Source of the DNA: Bacillota bacterium
GTDB lineage: Bacteria > Bacillota > Dethiobacteria > SKNC01
Length of the DNA stretch: 15,948 bases
Direction: 5' to 3'
Assembly (NCBI GenBank): GCA_007120745.1
Contig: SKNC01000050.1
Span: 1-15,948, forward strand
Under the pieces are notes generated by a model that ran no database searches, was not told where the DNA came from, and was given only the letters and a program-made list of their open reading frames with translations. Shown here in pieces: positions 1 through 6,931 of this stretch. The number at the start of each line of letters is the position of its first letter. Position 1 is the first letter of the stretch. The translations under genes and the position numbers were made by a program.

Positions 1-197
1 CTGTAAGAAAATGTCAAGAGGAATTTAATTCCGATAATTTAGGTTTTGGCAACCTTATTTACCGGACCCTCCCCCGGGATTGGGAAAGGTTGGAGGGCCG
101 CTGGGATGAAATATTTCCGGAAATAGAGGTGGAGGTCCTGGTGGATGCCAATGTCAGGAGAACAGGCCTGGTTAAAGATACTATAAGAATCAGGTGA
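1..197 (+). CDS. Ger(x)C-family spore germination protein, C-terminal fragment
   Basis: The reading frame is open from the left edge (codons from base 3) to TGA at 195-197 and gives the last 64 residues of a protein whose start lies outside the window. The fragment has the end of the Ger(x)C germinant-receptor C subunit: a GFGNLIYR stretch, then W-x9-W-DEIFPEIEVEVLVDANVRRTG. The family's usual pattern is an 'FG..i...p..W......W...FP...v.V.v...I...G' ending. GerC subunits are lipoproteins on the outer face of the inner spore membrane and act with GerA and GerB subunits. This implies an endospore former. The family call comes from memory of the C-terminal pattern; the lipobox and body of the protein cannot be seen. 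Confidence 0.8.
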   Translation, partial: VRKCQEEFNSDNLGFGNLIYRTLPRDWERLEGRWDEIFPEIEVEVLVDANVRRTGLVKDTIRIR

Positions 198-274
198 TAT
201 TAACAGTTTTAACCTGCAAGATTTTTTAAGAGCATACGAAGGTAAATTATTAAGAATCCCTGGAGGTGTGCGGT

Positions 275-499
275 TTGTTACTGGTTGTCATCCTGCTAAT
301 GATTATAATTTTTTTTATACAGGCTCCGTCCCTGTTTGCCAACCGCCTGTGGAAGGACCTGGGGGCATTTATTTTCTTATGGGCCCTGGCTTCCGTATAT
401 GCCGTCACCGCCCTGGAGGACATTCTGTTTCCCGCGCCCTCCCAAGTAATTATTGCCGCGATACAGTTTATGTGCCAGTTTCTAGGAATTAATATGTAA
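275..499 (+). CDS. Small two-helix membrane protein downstream of the ger gene
   Basis: This 74-residue protein is read from a TTG at 275 placed 8 bases after the GGAGG at 262-266; a GTG at 266 overlaps that ribosome site and is an unlikely start. Two hydrophobic segments are visible, roughly residues 2-17 (LLVVILLMIIIFFIQA) and 30-46, followed by a short loop with LFPAPSQ and a third weakly hydrophobic C-terminal helix. It follows the Ger(x)C stop by 77 bases on the same strand. As far as I recall, short membrane proteins with an 'LFPSP'-like segment often follow ger operons in Clostridia, so a role near the germinant receptor is possible but unproven. No catalytic motif is seen. Confidence 0.6.
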   Translation: MLLVVILLMIIIFFIQAPSLFANRLWKDLGAFIFLWALASVYAVTALEDILFPAPSQVIIAAIQFMCQFLGINM

Positions 500-536
500 G
501 CTGTTATTTAAGGTCAGGCAGGGAGGGAAATCAAAC

Positions 537-567
537 GAGTTCTGACTCAAAAGAATTATCTTTTTTT
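537..567 (+). terminator. Weak candidate intrinsic terminator after the ger-linked genes
   Basis: A small hairpin can form from GAGT (537-540) with ACTC (545-548), or from AGTTCT (538-543) with AGAATT (552-557, one G-T pair). It is followed by seven Ts at 561-567. The stem is short and AT-rich, so the main support is the T-run and the position after the stop at 499. Confidence 0.35.
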
Positions 568-705
568 AATAAAGTTAATTAAAGAAAATCAGAACATTTA
601 CCTTAGCCACAGAGAGAAAATGCTTTACGCATAACAGGAAATGGGCGTCACATGTCGAAAAAGATAGACAAGCACTGCATTACTGGAAAAAAGGAGAGTA
701 AAACA

Positions 706-1497
706 ATGAGCAACAAGGACAAAGACATGAGGAGGCAGGTGGAAAAGATGTACAGCAAAATCGCCAAAGAAGAGGCGGATTCTTGTTTTCCCACTTCCTC
801 CTGCTGTGAGAAAGATTTTTCAACTATGGAATATGCGGAAAAACTGGGATATTCCCCAGAGGATATCTCATCTCTGCCGGAGGGGGCCAACATGGGCCTG
901 GGCTGTGGGAACCCCCAGGCTATCGCTTTGTTAAAACCTGGGGAAGTTGTGCTGGACCTGGGCAGCGGTGGGGGGCTGGACTGCTTCCTGGCTGCCGGGA
1001 AAGTGGGGGAAGAGGGAAAGGTCATTGGGGTGGACATGACTCCCGAAATGCTGGACAAGGCCCGCAAAAATGCAGAACAGGGGAACTATCAAAACGTAGA
1101 ATTCCGCCTGGGTGAGATTGAGAACCTGCCGGCTGCAGACAATTCAGTCGATGTTATCATATCCAACTGCGTGGTGAACCTTTCCACCAATAAGCCCAGG
1201 GTATTTCAGGAAATGCTCAGGGTTTTAAAACCGGGGGGCCGGGTGGCTATGACGGATATGGTAGCCACTGCTCCGATTCCTGATATTTTTTTGGAGGACC
1301 CTGAGCTTTATTCCTCTTGTATTACTGGGGCCAGCCTGATTAAAGACCTGGAGGAGATGTTAACTGCAGCGGGTTTTCAGGAGATAAAGATAAGCACCAA
1401 GGAAGAATCCCGAGATTTTATAAAGGACTGGACAGAAACCCTGAGGGCGGAGGATTACGTAGTATCTGCGGCCATTGAAGCGAAAAAGCCCTTGTAA
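706..1497 (+). CDS. arsM: Arsenite S-adenosylmethionine methyltransferase (ArsM)
   Basis: A 263-residue class I methyltransferase. The ATG at 706 is chosen because AAGGAG (691-696) lies just upstream; the in-frame ATG at 652 would add 18 residues with no ribosome site. SAM motif I is VLDLGSGGGLD (82-92), with GVD at 108-110. Three cysteines sit where arsenic-binding cysteines are expected in ArsM: C67 (MGLGCGNP), C155 (IISNCVVNLS) and C205 (LYSSCITGA). More cysteines at 27, 33 and 34 resemble the N-terminal cysteine region of ArsM. It would methylate As(III), using thiols as reductant, to methylated arsenicals in the cytosol. No arsR, arsB or arsC is seen nearby. The next gene begins 61 bases on with no clear terminator between, so the two may be cotranscribed. 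Confidence 0.88.
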   Translation: MSNKDKDMRRQVEKMYSKIAKEEADSCFPTSSCCEKDFSTMEYAEKLGYSPEDISSLPEGANMGLGCGNPQAIALLKPGEVVLDLGSGGGLDCFLAAGKVGEEGKVIGVDMTPEMLDKARKNAEQGNYQNVEFRLGEIENLPAADNSVDVIISNCVVNLSTNKPRVFQEMLRVLKPGGRVAMTDMVATAPIPDIFLEDPELYSSCITGASLIKDLEEMLTAAGFQEIKISTKEESRDFIKDWTETLRAEDYVVSAAIEAKKPL

Positions 1498-1558
1498 ACC
1501 TCCAACTCAAACTTAATTTTACTTTAGAATAGTGCATTCATAAAGGAGGGGCAGGTTA

Positions 1559-2668
1559 ATGAAGAAAGCCTTATCCATTCTGGCCAGGTTTGTAGTGGTA
1601 CCGGCAGTGGTGCTGCTTATCACAACTTTACTTGTTTTTTCCATATACAGGGGTTATCACAGGTATCAGACGGGACAGGCCTTTCGTATTGACACGCCGG
1701 AGGGCATTGAAACACTTGAACAGGTAACCCTGGGAGGAGTGGAACAGTGGATTTCTATCCGGGGACAGGACCGGAATAACTCGGTGCTGCTTTTTCTTCA
1801 CGGCGGGCCCGGTTCTCCGGAAATGCCTGCGGTTCGGCATTACAATTCTGGGCTGGAGGAATATTTTGTGGTGGTGAACTGGGACCAGAGGGGAGCGGGA
1901 AAATCTTATAACCCCGATGTTTTTAAAGAAAACCTTACGGTGGAGCAGTTTGTTTCCGACACTCATGAATTAACACAGCTGTTACGGGGCCGTTTTGAGG
2001 AAGAGAAAATTTATCTGGTAGGACATTCCTGGGGAACCATTATTGGAACCCGGGCTGCTCAACGGTATCCCGAACTTTATTACGCTTATGCAGGCATTGG
2101 ACAGGCTGTAAGTTTTAAAGAAGGGGAGAAGATTTCTTACCAGTATACCCTGAACGAGGCTCACCGGTTGGGGGAGGAAGAAGCTGTACGGCAGCTGGAG
2201 GAGATAGGGACGCCCCCTTACATGCAGGAGGATTATCTGGAACGAATTCAGGTTCAGAGATACTGGCTGCAGAAATTCGGAGGGGTTGACTACGGGGAAA
2301 GAAATCCTACAAGAGCACAACTAGGTATCCTGTGGAATTTTTTAAAGGCTCCCGAATACAGTTTTTGGGACACAATAAACATGGTCCGGGGAAACCTCTT
2401 GTCCAACAGCGCTCTTTGGGAGGAACTGCATGATTTTAACTTTATAAAAGAAATACCCCGCCTGGAGGTCCCTGTTTATTTCCTCATGGGCCGGCATGAT
2501 TATGTGACCGTTTATGAGCTGGTGGAGCAGTACTACGATATCCTGGAGGCTCCTCACAAGGAGCTGATCTGGTTTGAAAATTCAGCCCACAGCCCAAACT
2601 ATGAGGAGCCGGAAAAGTTTGTAGAAGTGATGACCGAGCACATCCTGCCGAATACTCAACCCAAATGA
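1559..2668 (+). CDS. Membrane-anchored alpha/beta hydrolase (proline iminopeptidase-like)
   Basis: A 369-residue protein starting at ATG 1559 after a strong AAAGGAGGGG. Residues about 5-29 form one hydrophobic segment after MKK, so this is a signal anchor or uncleaved signal, placing the enzyme on the outer face of the membrane. The catalytic domain shows HGGPGS (81-86, oxyanion loop typical of the S33/proline iminopeptidase group), NWDQRGAGKS (108-116), nucleophile elbow GHSWG with S157, a likely acid D314 (MGRHDYVT) and H344 (ENSAHSP). The triad is complete. The lid region (about 185-295) is family-specific and does not reveal the substrate. It could be an aminopeptidase or an esterase. It sits 61 bases after arsM on the same strand; I see no functional link. 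Confidence 0.82.
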   Translation: MKKALSILARFVVVPAVVLLITTLLVFSIYRGYHRYQTGQAFRIDTPEGIETLEQVTLGGVEQWISIRGQDRNNSVLLFLHGGPGSPEMPAVRHYNSGLEEYFVVVNWDQRGAGKSYNPDVFKENLTVEQFVSDTHELTQLLRGRFEEEKIYLVGHSWGTIIGTRAAQRYPELYYAYAGIGQAVSFKEGEKISYQYTLNEAHRLGEEEAVRQLEEIGTPPYMQEDYLERIQVQRYWLQKFGGVDYGERNPTRAQLGILWNFLKAPEYSFWDTINMVRGNLLSNSALWEELHDFNFIKEIPRLEVPVYFLMGRHDYVTVYELVEQYYDILEAPHKELIWFENSAHSPNYEEPEKFVEVMTEHILPNTQPK

Positions 2669-2777
2669 CCCTGGTAATTGACTGAGCCGCCTGGTTTCAG
2701 GTGTGCTGTAAATTCGTTATAGTCAGGATAAGCATCTAAGATGCGGTTTAATAAAAATGCTATAAATGATAACGAAC

Positions 2778-2811
2778 GGGCTGCCTTCATAAATAGGAAA
2801 TAAGGCAGCCC
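2778..2811. terminator. Hairpin between convergent genes
   Basis: GGGCTGCCTT (2778-2787) pairs perfectly with AAGGCAGCCC (2802-2811) around a 14-base loop. It lies between the stop of the hydrolase (2668, plus) and the stop of yjbQ (2820, minus), the usual place for a shared terminator. Neither side has a good T-run, so termination may be weak or need a factor. Confidence 0.5.
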
Positions 2812-2819
2812 TATAACTT

Positions 2820-3233
2820 CTACTCCCCCATCACTTTAATAATCAGCCGCTTGGGGCGGCGGCCGTCAAACTCCGCATAATAGACCTGCTGCCAGGGGCC
2901 GAAATCCAACCGGCCGCTGGTTACCGGGATAATTACCTGGTGGCCCACCAGGATGTTTTTCAGGTGGGCATCCCCGTTGTCTTCACCGGTACGGTGGTGC
3001 AGGTAATCGGGGCCAAAAGGAGCCAGGCGTTCCAGCATTTCATCGATATCCTGAATAATACCATCCTCCGCGTCATTGATATAGACTGCGGCGGTGATAT
3101 GCATAGCCGCCACCAGCACCATGCCCTCCTGAATTCCGCTTTTGGCCAGCGCTGATTCTACTTGAGAGGTAATGTTTATGTATTCTCTTCTCTTTTTGGT
3201 GTTAAAAGTCAGGTATTCCGTATGAGCTTTCAT
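2820..3233 (-). CDS. YjbQ/UPF0047 family protein
   Basis: A full-length 137-residue YjbQ-family protein. Family marks are MHITAAVYIND (44-54), HHRTGEDNGDAHLKN (79-93), GHQVIIPVTSGRLDFGPWQQV (97-117) and EFDGRRPKR (121-129). H45, H79/H80 and H90 are likely metal or active-site residues. Members are trimeric beta proteins; E. coli YjbQ is reported to have a low thiamine-phosphate synthase activity, but the true role is unclear. The ATG at 3233 fits the family N-terminus, and a stop (TGA) lies four codons upstream in frame. It has almost no ribosome site of its own, while a perfect one lies about 57 bases upstream (see separate entry). It follows the tautomerase gene by 107 bases. Confidence 0.88.
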   Translation of the reverse strand: MKAHTEYLTFNTKKRREYINITSQVESALAKSGIQEGMVLVAAMHITAAVYINDAEDGIIQDIDEMLERLAPFGPDYLHHRTGEDNGDAHLKNILVGHQVIIPVTSGRLDFGPWQQVYYAEFDGRRPKRLIIKVMGE

Positions 3234-3290
3234 GGTAATCCGGACTCATGCACTGCCAATTGTTTGCACAGGGCATTTACCCGTCAGCTT

Positions 3291-3300
3291 CACCTCCTTA
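3291..3300 (-). promoter_or_regulatory. Orphan Shine-Dalgarno sequence upstream of yjbQ
   Basis: On the minus strand TAAGGAGGTG is an almost perfect ribosome site, but it lies about 57 bases before the yjbQ ATG. The nearest ATG (after 16 bases) opens a 24-codon frame that runs across the yjbQ start out of frame and stops just inside it. This could be a leader peptide coupled to yjbQ, a standby ribosome site, or a chance remnant. Confidence 0.35.
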
Positions 3301-3340
3301 TTTTGTGTCTTCTGACAATCACCGATTGTCATTTCCGCCC

Positions 3341-3544
3341 TTATAATGTTCCTTCCCTCTTTTTTTTCTCCAGGAGAAGTTCTCCTCCTACCCCGACATT
3401 TTCGTCGCCTATTTCATGGATGTACACAACAAATCCTGCCTTTGGAATTTTTGTTACCCTGCTGGCCGCATCGGTAAATGCTTCGACCAGTTCAGCTTTT
3501 TGTTCTTTGGTCATTTTGGGACCGTTAAAACTTATGGTTGGCAA
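3341..3544 (-). CDS. 4-oxalocrotonate tautomerase family protein
   Basis: A 67-residue tautomerase-superfamily protein. The start is the TTG at 3544: it lies 8 bases after GGAGG and places proline directly after the initiator methionine (MPTISFNGPKM), giving the N-terminal Pro1 that acts as catalytic base once Met is removed. A GTG nine bases upstream would bury the proline as MLGLP and is next to the ribosome site. The rest (TKEQKAELVEAFTDAASRV, then FVVYIHEIGDENVGVGG) matches the short DmpI/XylH-type subunits that form hexamers. The substrate cannot be read from sequence; many such genes in anaerobes are not in aromatic-degradation clusters, and this one is not. It probably shares a transcript with yjbQ downstream. 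Confidence 0.85.
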   Translation of the reverse strand: MPTISFNGPKMTKEQKAELVEAFTDAASRVTKIPKAGFVVYIHEIGDENVGVGGELLLEKKKREGTL

Positions 3545-3639
3545 TCCCAGCACCTCCAGTTGTTTTTTTACTTTTTTCTACAAAAGAAAGAACACTCCTG
3601 CCTTATTACCAAAATGTAACAAAAGAAATGAGTGCTGCA

Positions 3640-3672
3640 GGGAAATAAAATAAAAAGAACAGCGCCTGCTGT
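3640..3672 (-). terminator. Intrinsic terminator after the hemolysin III gene
   Basis: Read on the minus strand, ACAGC-AGGC-GCTGT (3672-3659, extendable by a G-T pair) is followed by a T-rich run (CTTTTTATTTTATTT). It lies 12 bases past the stop codon at 3685, so the tautomerase and yjbQ downstream probably use another promoter. Confidence 0.65.
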
Positions 3673-3684
3673 CCTCAGGAGTTG

Positions 3685-4338
3685 TTAACGTAGAAAGAGG
3701 ATATATCGTAACATCAGCCAGTAGTGGCAGAAGCTTCCTGCCAGCACAAACAGGTGGAAAATTTCGTGGAAACCAAAATATTTCAAGTTAATTTTCGGCC
3801 ATTTGGCACCGTATATTATGGCCCCTATACTGTAGAGAATTCCCCCGGCCACCAGCCAGGCGATTCCTCCCGAAGGGATAGTTCGCAGCAGGGGAATAAA
3901 TGCGATTACCACCAGCCACCCCATAAAGGCATAAAACAGGGTAGACAGCCAGCGGGGGGCATCGAACCACAGGACTTTTAATACAATTCCCACAATGGCA
4001 ATTCCCCAGATGCTTCCCAGCAGGCTCCATCCCCAGGCTCCCCTCAGGGGAATCAGGCAGACCGGGGTATAGGTTCCGGCAATCAGTACATAAATCATCA
4101 TGTGGTCAATCCGCCTCAAGATGCTGCTCCCTCTTTCCGAGATAAACAAGAGATGGTACAGGGTGCTGAAGGTGTAGAGAAGAATAAGGCTGGCCCCGTA
4201 GATGGAGAACGCCACTACGTGCCACGGGGTTGCGGTCACGGCCGCATAATATACCAGTACCACCAGTCCTACCAGGGACATAATGGCCCCAAAAAGATGG
4301 GAAAAACCGCTTACCGGGTCCTTTAACTTATTTAGCAT
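3685..4338 (-). CDS. Hemolysin III / TrhA (PAQR-family) membrane protein
   Basis: A 217-residue integral membrane protein with about seven hydrophobic segments, the normal size and topology for bacterial hemolysin III/YqfA/TrhA. Conserved family features are DPVSGFSHLFGA near the N-terminus (H14), STLYHL (S58, H62), RRIDHMMIY (D78, H79), GTYTP (88-92) and the C-terminal HEIFHLFVLAGSFCHY (H191, H195, H205). The Ser/Asp/His set is the likely zinc site shared with eukaryotic PAQR receptors. The start ATG at 4338 has GGAAG six bases upstream. The family has been linked to cytolysis in old assays and more recently to membrane fluidity homeostasis; which applies here is unknown. It stands alone, divergent from the amidohydrolase and followed by a terminator. 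Confidence 0.87.
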   Translation of the reverse strand: MLNKLKDPVSGFSHLFGAIMSLVGLVVLVYYAAVTATPWHVVAFSIYGASLILLYTFSTLYHLLFISERGSSILRRIDHMMIYVLIAGTYTPVCLIPLRGAWGWSLLGSIWGIAIVGIVLKVLWFDAPRWLSTLFYAFMGWLVVIAFIPLLRTIPSGGIAWLVAGGILYSIGAIIYGAKWPKINLKYFGFHEIFHLFVLAGSFCHYWLMLRYILFLR

Positions 4339-4501
4339 GGCTAACTTCCTTTAAGAAAAATTTTATAAAAATATACGTCGCAGGTAAGAGTACCAGAGGA
4401 AAGGAAAATCATTAACAGATGGAGAATAATTAATTGGATTGTAATGCTTATTATACCCCGGATTGCAGAAATTAACAATCATTGAAAAGAGGGATTTCCA
4501 A

Positions 4502-5794
4502 TTGGACATTCATTATATGAAACGGAATAAACCCACAATAATAGAGGGGAATTTCTTAAAAAGCTCATTGGCAGATCAGCCCTTCCCCCGGGATATCCAG
4601 GGCGATATCTGCCTGTTAAGAATCTATATAAAAGATGGATCCATCCAAAGAATTACGAATATATCTGAAGCAGAAAAAGATTTCCAGTCCACAGAGGCGG
4701 TTAGGATAAACATTCCTCAGAATCAAGTCATTGTCCCTGCTTTTGTGGACTGCCATGTACACCTGGTGTTGGACGGTATCCATGGTTTCAGAAAATTCAT
4801 AGGTCCGGTATCCGATGAGATACTGGAACAGAGGCTTAACTCTGTGATCTTTGCCGGAGTTGCCGCGGTAAGGGACGGAAGCGATCATTTTAACACCGGA
4901 ATTCAGGCAAAAGAGCTTTGTAAAAGAATATTGGGCAGCAGCACTCCAGGGAAAGAAGAACCCGGGTCCGAGCATCTTCCCATGAGCTGTTTCCCTGAGG
5001 TGGTCACCACCGGTTGGGCCATTTACCGGGAGGGGCACTATGGGGCCTTCCTGGGACGGGGAGGAATCAGGGAGGTTGGAGAGGTAAGGAATAAAATCCG
5101 ACAGCTTAACGAAGCGGGAGTTGACCAGGTAAAGGTAGCGCAGTCTGGACTGGTCAGTTTCAATGTTTATGGAGAAACGGATCCGGCGCAATTTACCCTG
5201 CGGGAGATGAAAGAAATTGTCTCAATCGCTGGAGATTACAACCTTCCGGTAATGGTTCATGCTTCCTCGGATGAAGCGGTACGCATCGCCGTGGAGGCCG
5301 GAGCCCACTCGGTGGAGCACGGGTACTTTGTATCCCCCCGGACCCTGGAGCGGATGGCGGAAAAGGGAGTATCCTGGGTGCCAACGGTGGCTCCGGTGGC
5401 AGCGGCTTTGAAAGAGGCAGAAAGCACTGGAGGCCAGCAGGGAAGAGTCAACCCTGAGGTACTGAAAAAAACCATACAGAATCACCTGGAAAAAATTCAG
5501 CTGGCCCACCAAATGGGAGTGCTGATAGGCATTGGCACCGATGCCGGTTCCCCCGGAGTGGGATGGGATAGTGGTTATTGGCAGGAGATGGGTTATTACG
5601 CCAGAGCAGGTCTTTCTGTGGAGACAATTTTAGAAATGGCTTCTAGAAATGGAGCCAAAATCTTGGGGCTGCATGAGGATATGGGAACCATAGAGGTGGG
5701 AAAGAAACCCTATTTAATCAGCATAAAGGCTAAATCATTAAAAGACATGGAGAGATTTCAGGGTCCCTTGTCCGTTTTTCACTGCACCGGATGA
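4502..5794 (+). CDS. Metal-dependent amidohydrolase (imidazolonepropionase/prolidase-like)
   Basis: A 430-residue amidohydrolase-superfamily enzyme. The TTG at 4502 is preferred because GAGGG lies eight bases upstream; TTG 4463 and ATG 4517 are in frame but lack a well-spaced site. The full binuclear metal set is visible: H85 and H87 (DCHVHLVLDG), K211 (QVKVAQSG, the likely carboxylated lysine), H253 (VMVHASS), H273 (SVEHGYF) and D347 (IGIGTDAGSPG). The first 75 residues form the usual small beta domain, closed by the C-terminal GTIEVGKKPYLISI. The family hydrolyses cyclic amides, dipeptides or related bonds in the cytosol. The substrate cannot be told from sequence, and no pathway genes adjoin it. 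Start position is the least certain part. Confidence 0.82.
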   Translation: MDIHYMKRNKPTIIEGNFLKSSLADQPFPRDIQGDICLLRIYIKDGSIQRITNISEAEKDFQSTEAVRINIPQNQVIVPAFVDCHVHLVLDGIHGFRKFIGPVSDEILEQRLNSVIFAGVAAVRDGSDHFNTGIQAKELCKRILGSSTPGKEEPGSEHLPMSCFPEVVTTGWAIYREGHYGAFLGRGGIREVGEVRNKIRQLNEAGVDQVKVAQSGLVSFNVYGETDPAQFTLREMKEIVSIAGDYNLPVMVHASSDEAVRIAVEAGAHSVEHGYFVSPRTLERMAEKGVSWVPTVAPVAAALKEAESTGGQQGRVNPEVLKKTIQNHLEKIQLAHQMGVLIGIGTDAGSPGVGWDSGYWQEMGYYARAGLSVETILEMASRNGAKILGLHEDMGTIEVGKKPYLISIKAKSLKDMERFQGPLSVFHCTG

Positions 5795-5892
5795 CAGGGT
5801 TTCACCAGTCAGGGTGTAACGGCAGCACGGCATGAGTAGTGTTTCAACTTATTTTAGAAAATACCAACGGGAATCCTTGGGGTCTATTGATC

Positions 5893-5916
5893 CCGTGAGG
5901 AGTTCACGGCATTTTT
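5893..5916 (+). terminator. Intrinsic terminator, with a possible competing stem
   Basis: CCGTGA (5893-5898), loop GGAGT, TCACGG (5904-5909), then CATTTTT. The left arm overlaps TCCCGT (5891-5896), which can instead pair with ACGGGA at 5867-5872, so two exclusive folds are possible. The long distance to the stop at 5794 is unusual for a simple terminator. Confidence 0.5.
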
Positions 5917-5985
5917 CGGCAATCAAGGAAAATATTTAATTATATAAAATTAAAGCCTGTTAAGATATTTACATCAGCAGTTCCC

Positions 5986-6014
5986 TTGTTTTAGATACCA
6001 TGGTTTGATATATT
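5986..6014 (+). promoter_or_regulatory. Candidate sigma-A promoter for dfx
   Basis: TTGTTT (5986-5991), a 17-base spacer and TATATT (6009-6014). This gives a leader of about 75 bases before the dfx start at 6096. Spacing is ideal and the hexamers are moderate matches. No clear PerR box overlaps it. Confidence 0.45.
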
Positions 6015-6095
6015 TTCTATTAAGGAAGAAGTCCTGACGGAATTCAGCCGGAGAACCTTCCAAATGGGAAGGAGAAATTAAATGGAGGTGTAAAA

Positions 6096-6476
6096 ATGAC
6101 GGAGTTACTTCAGATTTATAAATGCCAGGTCTGTACCAATATTGTGGAAGTGGTACATGCCGGTAAAGGTACTTTAGTCTGCTGCGAAGAAGACATGGAG
6201 CTTATGACGGAGAACACCGTGGATGCAGCTTACGAAAAACATGTTCCCGTAATTGAAACAGGTGACGGTGAGGTAAAAGTAAAAGTGGGAAGTGAACCGC
6301 ATCCAATGGAGGAAAAACACTACATAGAGTGGATTGAGCTGATTGTTAATGGTAAGGTATACCGGCAGTTCTTAAAGCCCGGGGATGTTCCAGAGGCGGT
6401 ATTTCAAGTAAATGCCGACAAAGCTCAGCTGAAAGCCCGGGAATACTGCAACATTCACGGATTATGGAAAGCTTGA
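6096..6476 (+). CDS. dfx: Desulfoferrodoxin (two-iron superoxide reductase)
   Basis: A complete 126-residue desulfoferrodoxin. The N-terminal desulforedoxin domain has C10, C13 and the adjacent pair C29-C30, which hold a rubredoxin-like Fe(Cys)4. The C-terminal superoxide-reductase domain has the His4Cys1 iron site: H49 (YEKHVPV), H69 (SEPHPM), H75 (KHYIEWIE), C118 and H121 (EYCNIHGLWK), with the usual catalytic E47 and K48. It reduces superoxide to hydrogen peroxide without making oxygen, using rubredoxin or similar donors in the cytosol, and is typical of anaerobes. The ATG at 6096 follows GGAGGTGTAAAA. It appears monocistronic, with a promoter candidate at 5986-6014 and a terminator at 6580-6613. 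Its last codons and stop lie inside the first unit of a tandem repeat. Confidence 0.95.
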   Translation: MTELLQIYKCQVCTNIVEVVHAGKGTLVCCEEDMELMTENTVDAAYEKHVPVIETGDGEVKVKVGSEPHPMEEKHYIEWIELIVNGKVYRQFLKPGDVPEAVFQVNADKAQLKAREYCNIHGLWKA

Positions 6477-6531
6477 TGTATTAAAAGCTTGATGTATTAA
6501 AAGCTTGATGTATTAAAAGCTTGATGTATTA
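6468..6531 (+). repeat. Four perfect 16-bp tandem repeats overlapping the dfx stop
   Basis: Four identical copies of AAAGCTTGATGTATTA at 6468-6483, 6484-6499, 6500-6515 and 6516-6531. The first copy encodes the last two residues (Lys-Ala) and the TGA of dfx, so later copies lie in the 3' untranslated region before the terminator. Perfect identity suggests recent slippage, and copy number may vary between strains. Confidence 0.97.
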
Positions 6532-6579
6532 ATAGAACCTATCGCAGTGAAATATCCCCCCACAACAATTTTTTAACAG

Positions 6580-6613
6580 CCACCCTGCATCTAAAAGGGT
6601 GGTTATTATTTTT
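6580..6613 (+). terminator. Intrinsic terminator of dfx
   Basis: CCACCCT (6580-6586), a nine-base loop, AGGGTGG (6596-6602), then TTATTATTTTT. A perfect GC-rich stem with a T-rich tail, on the same strand as dfx and after the tandem repeats. Confidence 0.8.
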
Positions 6614-6931
6614 AGCTTTTTTTAATTTTGCAAGCATGAATTTTCATTTAAATATTCACAAGGACATTTTAAAGCTTCAATAAATTATTGCTTTTTAAAT
6701 TTTTCTGGGCAATCAGGCAGTAAGGACACGGCCCCAGGTGCGGAGAAGGGTAATAATTAAGATTAAGAATTCTCAATAAAGAAGGAATGTGCAGATAAGG
6801 TGAGGAATATAAAGCATATAAGAATTATATACATATATTAAAGGCACTGTATTTTCAGCGCCTCCTGAAAACAAGTTAAATAATTCACAAGGCATTCCGA
6901 TACTTCCATAATTCTATTACCTCAATAAGTA

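Larger units (their letters stand above)
5795..6095. other. Intergenic region between amidohydrolase and dfx
   Basis: About 300 bases with no convincing gene. It holds a candidate terminator (5893-5916) about 100 bases past the amidohydrolase stop, a promoter candidate for dfx (5986-6014), and a leader hairpin CCTTCC (6056-6061) with GGAAGG (6067-6072) just before the dfx ribosome site. An ATG at 6082 gives only three codons (MEV). Confidence 0.6.

Noticed and set aside
268..492. Second open frame over the ger-linked small gene
   Set aside because: Its translation is Pro/Arg/Gly-rich without membrane or family features; the overlapping frame has two clear hydrophobic helices and a spaced TTG start.
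3311..3330. Hairpin GACAATC/GATTGTC as terminator between tautomerase and yjbQ
   Set aside because: Seven-pair stem but with a three-base loop and no T-run on either strand; it may be an RNA-processing site but not a terminator.
3162..3653. 163-codon plus-strand frame opposite yjbQ and the tautomerase
   Set aside because: It is antisense to two recognisable genes and reads as Ser/Phe/Cys-rich low-quality protein with no ribosome site.
5795..5916. T-box or known riboswitch in the amidohydrolase-dfx gap
   Set aside because: No T-box sequence (TGGNACCGCG-like) or other motif I recognise; only competing hairpins are visible.
6082..6093. Three-codon frame (Met-Glu-Val-stop) with AAGGAG upstream, overlapping the dfx ribosome site
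   Set aside because: Too short to judge; the AAGGAG belongs to a leader hairpin and GGAGGTG serves dfx itself. Chance is the simplest reading.
6468..6531. CRISPR array or mobile-element remnant at the 16-bp repeats
   Set aside because: The units are directly abutting without spacers and there are no cas genes, terminal repeats or transposase; it is a simple tandem repeat.
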